This document shows positions 59,358 to 64,000 of a stretch of 64,000 nt of DNA, in pieces. Each line of letters begins with the position of its first letter. The first letter of the stretch is position 1. The DNA is from Glandiceps talaboti (Eukaryota > Hemichordata > Enteropneusta > Spengelidae), in assembly GCF_964340395.1 (NCBI RefSeq), contig NC_135549.1, forward strand, positions 29,338,095-29,402,094, in the 5' to 3' direction. The translations under genes and the position numbers were made by a program. A model generated the notes under the pieces. The model was not told where the DNA came from. It saw nothing but the letters and a program-made list of their open reading frames with translations, and did not search any database.

Positions 59358-59545
59358 TTTAAAGCAGATAGGATGTTCTCTACGCGCGGAACACGGACTC
59401 TAAATCTTGCAATATTCTCACGGTTATAAAAAGCGCGCGGTCGAGATTGTACTTATATGATGAATTTCCAAGTTATTCCATGTATTTCTTATATGAATTA
59501 AAACTGCATTTTAACCCACGGAAAAGATATAGAAATTTGACGGAA
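59358..59545. repeat. Displaced upstream flank of the copy 2 duplication
   Basis: TTCTCTACGCGCGGAACACGG through AACCCACGGAAAAGATATAGA matches 50897-51045 of the copy 1 flank. This is the part of the duplicated block pushed away by the 4.24 kb insertion. Confidence 0.88.
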
Positions 59546-59845
59546 CATCACACAACATAGATAGCCAGGTATCTGCCAAAGTGCTACGCACCCCTTAGTT
59601 TTGTGCAACTTGGACGGACCTAATTCTATATAGGCCCAATCGCTTGAATGAGAACAGTATACGTATTTACGTCTATTGCATTGCAAATGTTCAAAACTGA
59701 CTTCATGTATTTATGAAAAAGTTGCTTCCTTTTCATAAAGACAATAAGTTTACACTACAATGTACACATTATGAAGTATTTGTTTAATCTCTCCATTCAA
59801 TATTATGATCATCGAGTGGCAACTAATTAGTTTAACAGACTTGTG

Positions 59846-59848
59846 AGT

Positions 59849-59887
<39 letters not shown>

Positions 59888-59975
59888 ATCAGTCAGCCAG
59901 CCAGCCAGTCAGTCAGTCAGTCAGCCAGCCAGCCAGTCAGTCATGATCAGTCAGTTGTCAGTTAGTTAGTTTTTC
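59846..59975. repeat. Tetranucleotide microsatellite (AGTT, AGTC, AGCC)
   Basis: About eight AGTT units, then alternating AGTC and AGCC blocks with a TCATGATCAGTC interruption, then more GTTA units. Confidence 0.95.
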
Positions 59976-60770
59976 ATTGTAGCAACTTACAACGATAGGT
60001 TTTGTCGGTCTGTTAATTAGTGATGCTTTCAATTCACGATTGCACTTTTAACTTTGGCATCTGCCTTTATAGCAAATAACAATTTAAGTCAGAAGGAAAG
60101 TGTGCACAAATTCTTTAATCAAAGGTCCCAAATTTAACGATGAACGTTAACTTTCGCCTGGATACACCCTCCGTGTCATGTTATCAGCAGTTGTGTTTTT
60201 ACACGTTTTTCCTGGTGCGGTATGAGAGGGAGCTGATTTTTAAAGATTAACTCGTCGGTCAGGTCATGAGAAACAAACAAATATTTTAAGTATGTATATG
60301 TAACCTTGCCATTGAATTTCTGTTGGCTTTTCGCTGCACGACTGAATGTAAGATGCCGTCATTGATGGCGCTCACGTAATCTAAGCTCAAGAAGGGCGCC
60401 ACCAGCGATCGATTGAGATTTCGTGATCAGAAGAATAAATCATTATATCTGTGTTTTGCCTTTATGTATGTTTTCAAAAACTTATATATTTTTGTTATTT
60501 TTGTATAAGTCAGAGATAATCCATCCCGCTCTTTAGTATATTAGTTTAAGCCTGGGTTTGATGTTTGACTTTTCCATATAGCAAGATTAGTGCGCATGCT
60601 CCGTTATGAATATGTTGAAGTAGATTCAAATTGATACCTGTGGTCGCTAAAGCTGTTTTGTTTCGATATTAATAGAAACTTAAACCCAGAGTTTTAATTA
60701 CTAAAATACATAGATAAACTGGCACTTTAACCACACAGTCTTCGTATTGTACTCTGTTTATTCATTTCAG
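59976..60770. other. No gene recognised
   Basis: Moderately AT-rich sequence upstream of the candidate plus-strand exon at 60771. No promoter motif could be assigned. Confidence 0.45.
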
Positions 60771-63267
60771 ATTCCCTTCATTTTCTACTTCTTAACTGAA
60801 ACTACATTACAAAGGCTGGGATATTTTGCCCAGCCGGTCACTTCTTTACAATTTTCGGGAACCGAACTTCACGTAAGTTTTGAACTAATATATTGTCCAT
60901 TTGCAGAGTTTACTCTCATCTCTTCTAGTAAGGATGGAACAGCTTGGAGTAATTTTGGATTTGACTACTGGTCGGTTTGACTACTCATCGCTACTGGTCT
61001 AATAGGTCATTCAATGTGGAAACAGTAGGTCTCTTGATGGGTACGTACTGGTACGATGCACGACGTTTTCCAAATATTTGGAACATAACAAGTGTCTAAA
61101 AAAATGTATGACTTGGATATAATGATAACGTCATTGGATCTTCTTTATTAAGTACCTTTCTTGTTATACGAAGATCATAATTACTATTTTAGGGGTTACC
61201 GCTTGCCCTCAATTAATTGGGCCGACATTCGTTTAAAGGTGATCGGAACGCCACGCCTCATCTACCTGTAGACCTCAATGACTATCGTCATATTATTACA
61301 CTATTCCACTATCCTAACTGACAATTTTGATTTTTTAACTTTTCGCTACGTAGGTGATTCTCCAGAATCCACACTTAATGAAAATGTCTCTATTTCCTTG
61401 GGTGGCATTCCCCTTAGACTGTAATGACGTCATCGGTCCAGGCTTAAATTTGGGGAAATGGAGATTAGACTGCGCCCACAACGGCTGATCTGTCAGTCTA
61501 CCTTCCCCTTTACAGGTCAGACTGCAAATAATTAGTGTGGTCACGATGCGATGGGGGTACCTCCATGATGAGTAGTGTTCCTTGACATTTATGTTGCATT
61601 TTAATGTTGTTACATTGCTGTTAGAATGTAGACATTGAATGGATTCGAAGTTACAACACAAGTACTTCAGTTGCTCTGTGTATGTTTTACATGTAGTGCC
61701 AGCCTGTGTGTTGTTATTGTCTCACTCATCAGTGGGGATGACTGGTCAGCATTGATAAGGCTTTTATATCCAATTACTTCTAATGATGTTTCGTTCGTAA
61801 ACAATACCCCGTATGTGTGCCCAGAAAAAGTGTACAAGGTATACGTGTATTATGATTTCTGTAGTAACAAAGAACGGATAGCCAGCTACTCAGCAGAGGT
61901 ATGTCAGGTAGTAAACAAAGGGAAACAGTCGATGTGTTCTGAACCCGGATTCTGAAACATAGTCAACTAGCTTTATACAAAGGCATGATTTAGTAGACCA
62001 CAAATGTGATCCTTAACTTTACAATTATTACAAAAAACATGTAGTAGTTGGCCCCCGGGGATTTGACCCCTGTTAGATATATCATATGTTTACTTTGCGG
62101 GTGTGTGTGTGTGTGTGAGTAGGCGATTGTCACAATAATCAAATATTTCAACAGTCATCTCAAACAATATCTTCGTTGCCATGGTGCTGAAACCTAAGTA
62201 TATAATATACACCTCTAACATTTACGGAAACGTTTGAACATTACTAAGATTAAAACGGCAATTTTAAAGTTGAACGTGTTCCAGCAGATGCACTTATGTC
62301 AAAACAAGTACACTCTGGGAACGTAATCAGCTGTAAGACGACGGCTATATTAGAGAAGGCTTGCAGTATATGTTCATGTATCTCATAGGCTATTTATCTA
62401 TAGGGGGTAGAAATGTACTAGTCCGTTGACATATATTTTGTTTCAGGTGTCATTTCTTTACCGCGAAATGCACTTTGTAAATAAACCCAGTCTTTTTAAA
62501 CTTTTGCAGTTACCATTGATCAAAAATCTCCGACCTAACTTATTCTCACTTAAAATCAAGAAAAAAAACAAGGGTCATCTTACAAATTGTTGAAATTGAG
62601 GTCAAAATTATCAAAGGTAAACCATTTTATATAATTCGTTTTTTGCTTTGCTGTACATTTATTTCACCGCAGGACTGTGTGTTCTTTACCCTACCACTTG
62701 CAATGTGTATTTTTAAATTTTGCATATTCTTTTTAGAGTTTCTGTACATCGCACTGTGACGTATGTGTAGTGCGTTTTCTAAGAAATTAAAATAATAATA
62801 ATAATAATAATAATAAATTAAAATAATAATATAACATATTAGGCTTCAAAACAACGTATTAACTCTATTGGAAAATAAAGGTTGCCTATTTCCTCGGCAA
62901 CAAGACGTTTGAACCCCTCCCTCTCCCCCCCCCCCAAAAAAAAAAGGGAGAAAAAAGAAGAAGTTCTGTCATTATTTCAAAAGGACCAGAAGAGTATTTC
63001 CATATGGTAAAGTTTGGAAAGATGTTAAGAACTTCATTTTCAGTAAAATTCGTCCCGAGGCGCTTTCTACCTTAAATGTAAAATATTTTGTCTTTTAAGG
63101 CAAAATGAGAAAGTCTATAGAATGATCGATCTGCCTATACTGTTCTCAGTTAGTAACATACCATGGTATTTTTTACATCACAGACAGCTTTTCTGGCCAA
63201 CATCCGCGACTGGCATCTACATATACATGAGCCGGACCCTGATATTGCTGACACAACTGTAGTTTGA
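60771..63267 (+). CDS. Possible three-exon gene, unknown function (partial)
   Basis: Candidate exons: 60771-60872 (acceptor TTCATTTCAG, IPFIFYFLTETTLQRLGYF..., donor GTAAGT), 61733-61898 (acceptor CTCATCAG, DDWSALIRLLYPITSND..., donor GTATGT) and 63184-63267 (acceptor ACATCACAG, TAFLANIRDWHLHIHEPDPD... then stop). Exons two and three join in phase 0. Exon one ends in phase 0 while exon two begins needing two earlier bases, so either an exon is missing between them or exon one is not part of this gene. Exon two has two cysteines and a Tyr/Val-rich stretch (VYKVYVYYDFCSN). No family recognised. Confidence 0.35.
62790..62818. repeat. (AAT)n microsatellite
   Basis: About eight AAT units, inside the second candidate intron. 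Confidence 0.9.
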
Positions 63268-63623
63268 ATTTAAGGGATAAACATTATTTTCCATGGTACA
63301 CACGTCCGCTCTTTTTGTCCTCTTCCGTGTTGTTATGTTCGTTTGACGTCAGCAATCACCGTGTGACCTAATAATTACAATCCATACCACAAAAGAACCA
63401 CTGTTTCACTTGGTGAACTCACGACATCCTTCCCCTGTGTATAAATAACCCACTTTATATGTACTTATTTCTCATTTAAAACAATATGACCATTTCACAC
63501 ACACATGAACCATCAATCCACTGCGCATGAATAATGAGACACTTACAACCTCGCACTACCTTGACACGAACGCTGACATTAAAATGCAATTATTCAATCA
63601 TTCTGATCACTTAAAATACCTTT

Positions 63624-63624
<1 letters not shown>
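63268..63624. other. No gene recognised
   Basis: Follows the candidate last exon. No polyadenylation signal was assigned with confidence. Confidence 0.4.
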
Positions 63625-63656
<32 letters not shown>

Positions 63657-63657
63657 G

Positions 63658-63689
<32 letters not shown>

Positions 63690-63703
63690 CGATCGATCGA
63701 GGA
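63625..63703. repeat. (CTA)n then (GATT)n / (GATC)n microsatellite
   Basis: About eleven CTA units followed by about seven GATT units and three GATC units. Confidence 0.95.
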
Positions 63704-64000
63704 AAAATATTATGTGAAAGTATGTGGTAAATTTCCTTTAAAATAGATATATCATGTATAAATAACCCAAACTCGTAGTCAAATTGTTCATAGATGTTCA
63801 AAATATTTAGATGTCTATATACAGTTCACTTGGTAGATGACAATGTGTACACTGGCTTGGTGGCCGTGTGTATACTGGCTTAGTGTCCGTATGTACACGG
63901 GCTTGATGTTGTCAGAGTACCAACTTGGCCAGTACCATTAGTGAACACTATAATATCGTCGAAAATGTCTCATTGAATCAATGATAAGCATACACGTTAC
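63704..64000. other. No gene recognised
   Basis: Short diverged repeats of GTGTACACTGGCTTGG-like phrases near 63843-63905, otherwise featureless. Confidence 0.5.

Noticed and set aside
59846-59975. Possible telomere- or centromere-like satellite
   Set aside because: Only ~130 bp of simple tetranucleotide units; an ordinary microsatellite.

Overview
The window is AT-rich DNA from an invertebrate animal, probably a marine one. It has long introns with GT-AG splice sites, poly-GA, GAT and tetranucleotide microsatellites, and layered mobile elements of several classes. No bacterial, organellar or RNA genes were seen. The mix of ISL2EU-like, DIRS-like, hAT-like and LINE elements, plus a tyrosinase exon relic, suits a lancelet, hemichordate, mollusc or cnidarian genome. 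The sequence alone does not settle which. A run of N (14138-14237) marks an assembly gap.

Layout. (1) 1-2640: simple repeats and a dead LINE. (2) 3.4-31.6 kb, minus strand: the remains of one large multi-exon gene. It starts with a RING exon (30853-31598) and continues in nine exons between 13733 and 4292 whose splice phases agree throughout, apart from one single-base frameshift. The protein carries a RING finger, a C2H2-like motif and a DDE-type core with a CxxC zinc insert, an order recalling RAG1 and Transib/Chapaev transposases. (3) Other elements lie inside its introns: a 5.06 kb transposon with its own intron-containing DDE gene (5114-10174); a 0.74 kb palindrome-rich MITE (11932-12668); a LINE fragment and duplicated DNA around the gap; a DIRS-type retroelement (15415-19345); and a giant palindrome (20788-29988).

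(4) The palindrome has two ~4.5-4.6 kb arms around a 53 bp spacer. Each arm holds an ISL2EU-type pair: an IS5/DDE_Tnp_4-like transposase and a YqaJ exonuclease with a PHD finger. The THAP exon of the right-hand transposase lies just outside the palindrome. (5) 32-41 kb: a direct segmental duplication carrying a broken tyrosinase exon, and two transposase pseudogenes. (6) 41-59.5 kb: repeated exon modules; a 3.0 kb element with inverted ends; a 2.24 kb hAT-type element with a perfect 8 bp target duplication; two copies of an unrecognised gene with an N-myristoylation motif; and a 4.24 kb insertion whose empty site is preserved in the paralogous copy. (7) 59.5-64 kb: microsatellites and a possible three-exon gene on the plus strand.

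Almost every coding sequence is transposase-, retroelement- or exonuclease-derived. The plausible non-mobile genes are the duplicated myristoylation-motif family, the short 42.2 kb first-exon gene and the 60.7-63.3 kb gene; I recognised none of these. Several frames break at single-base homopolymer runs, which may be pseudogene decay or assembly indels.
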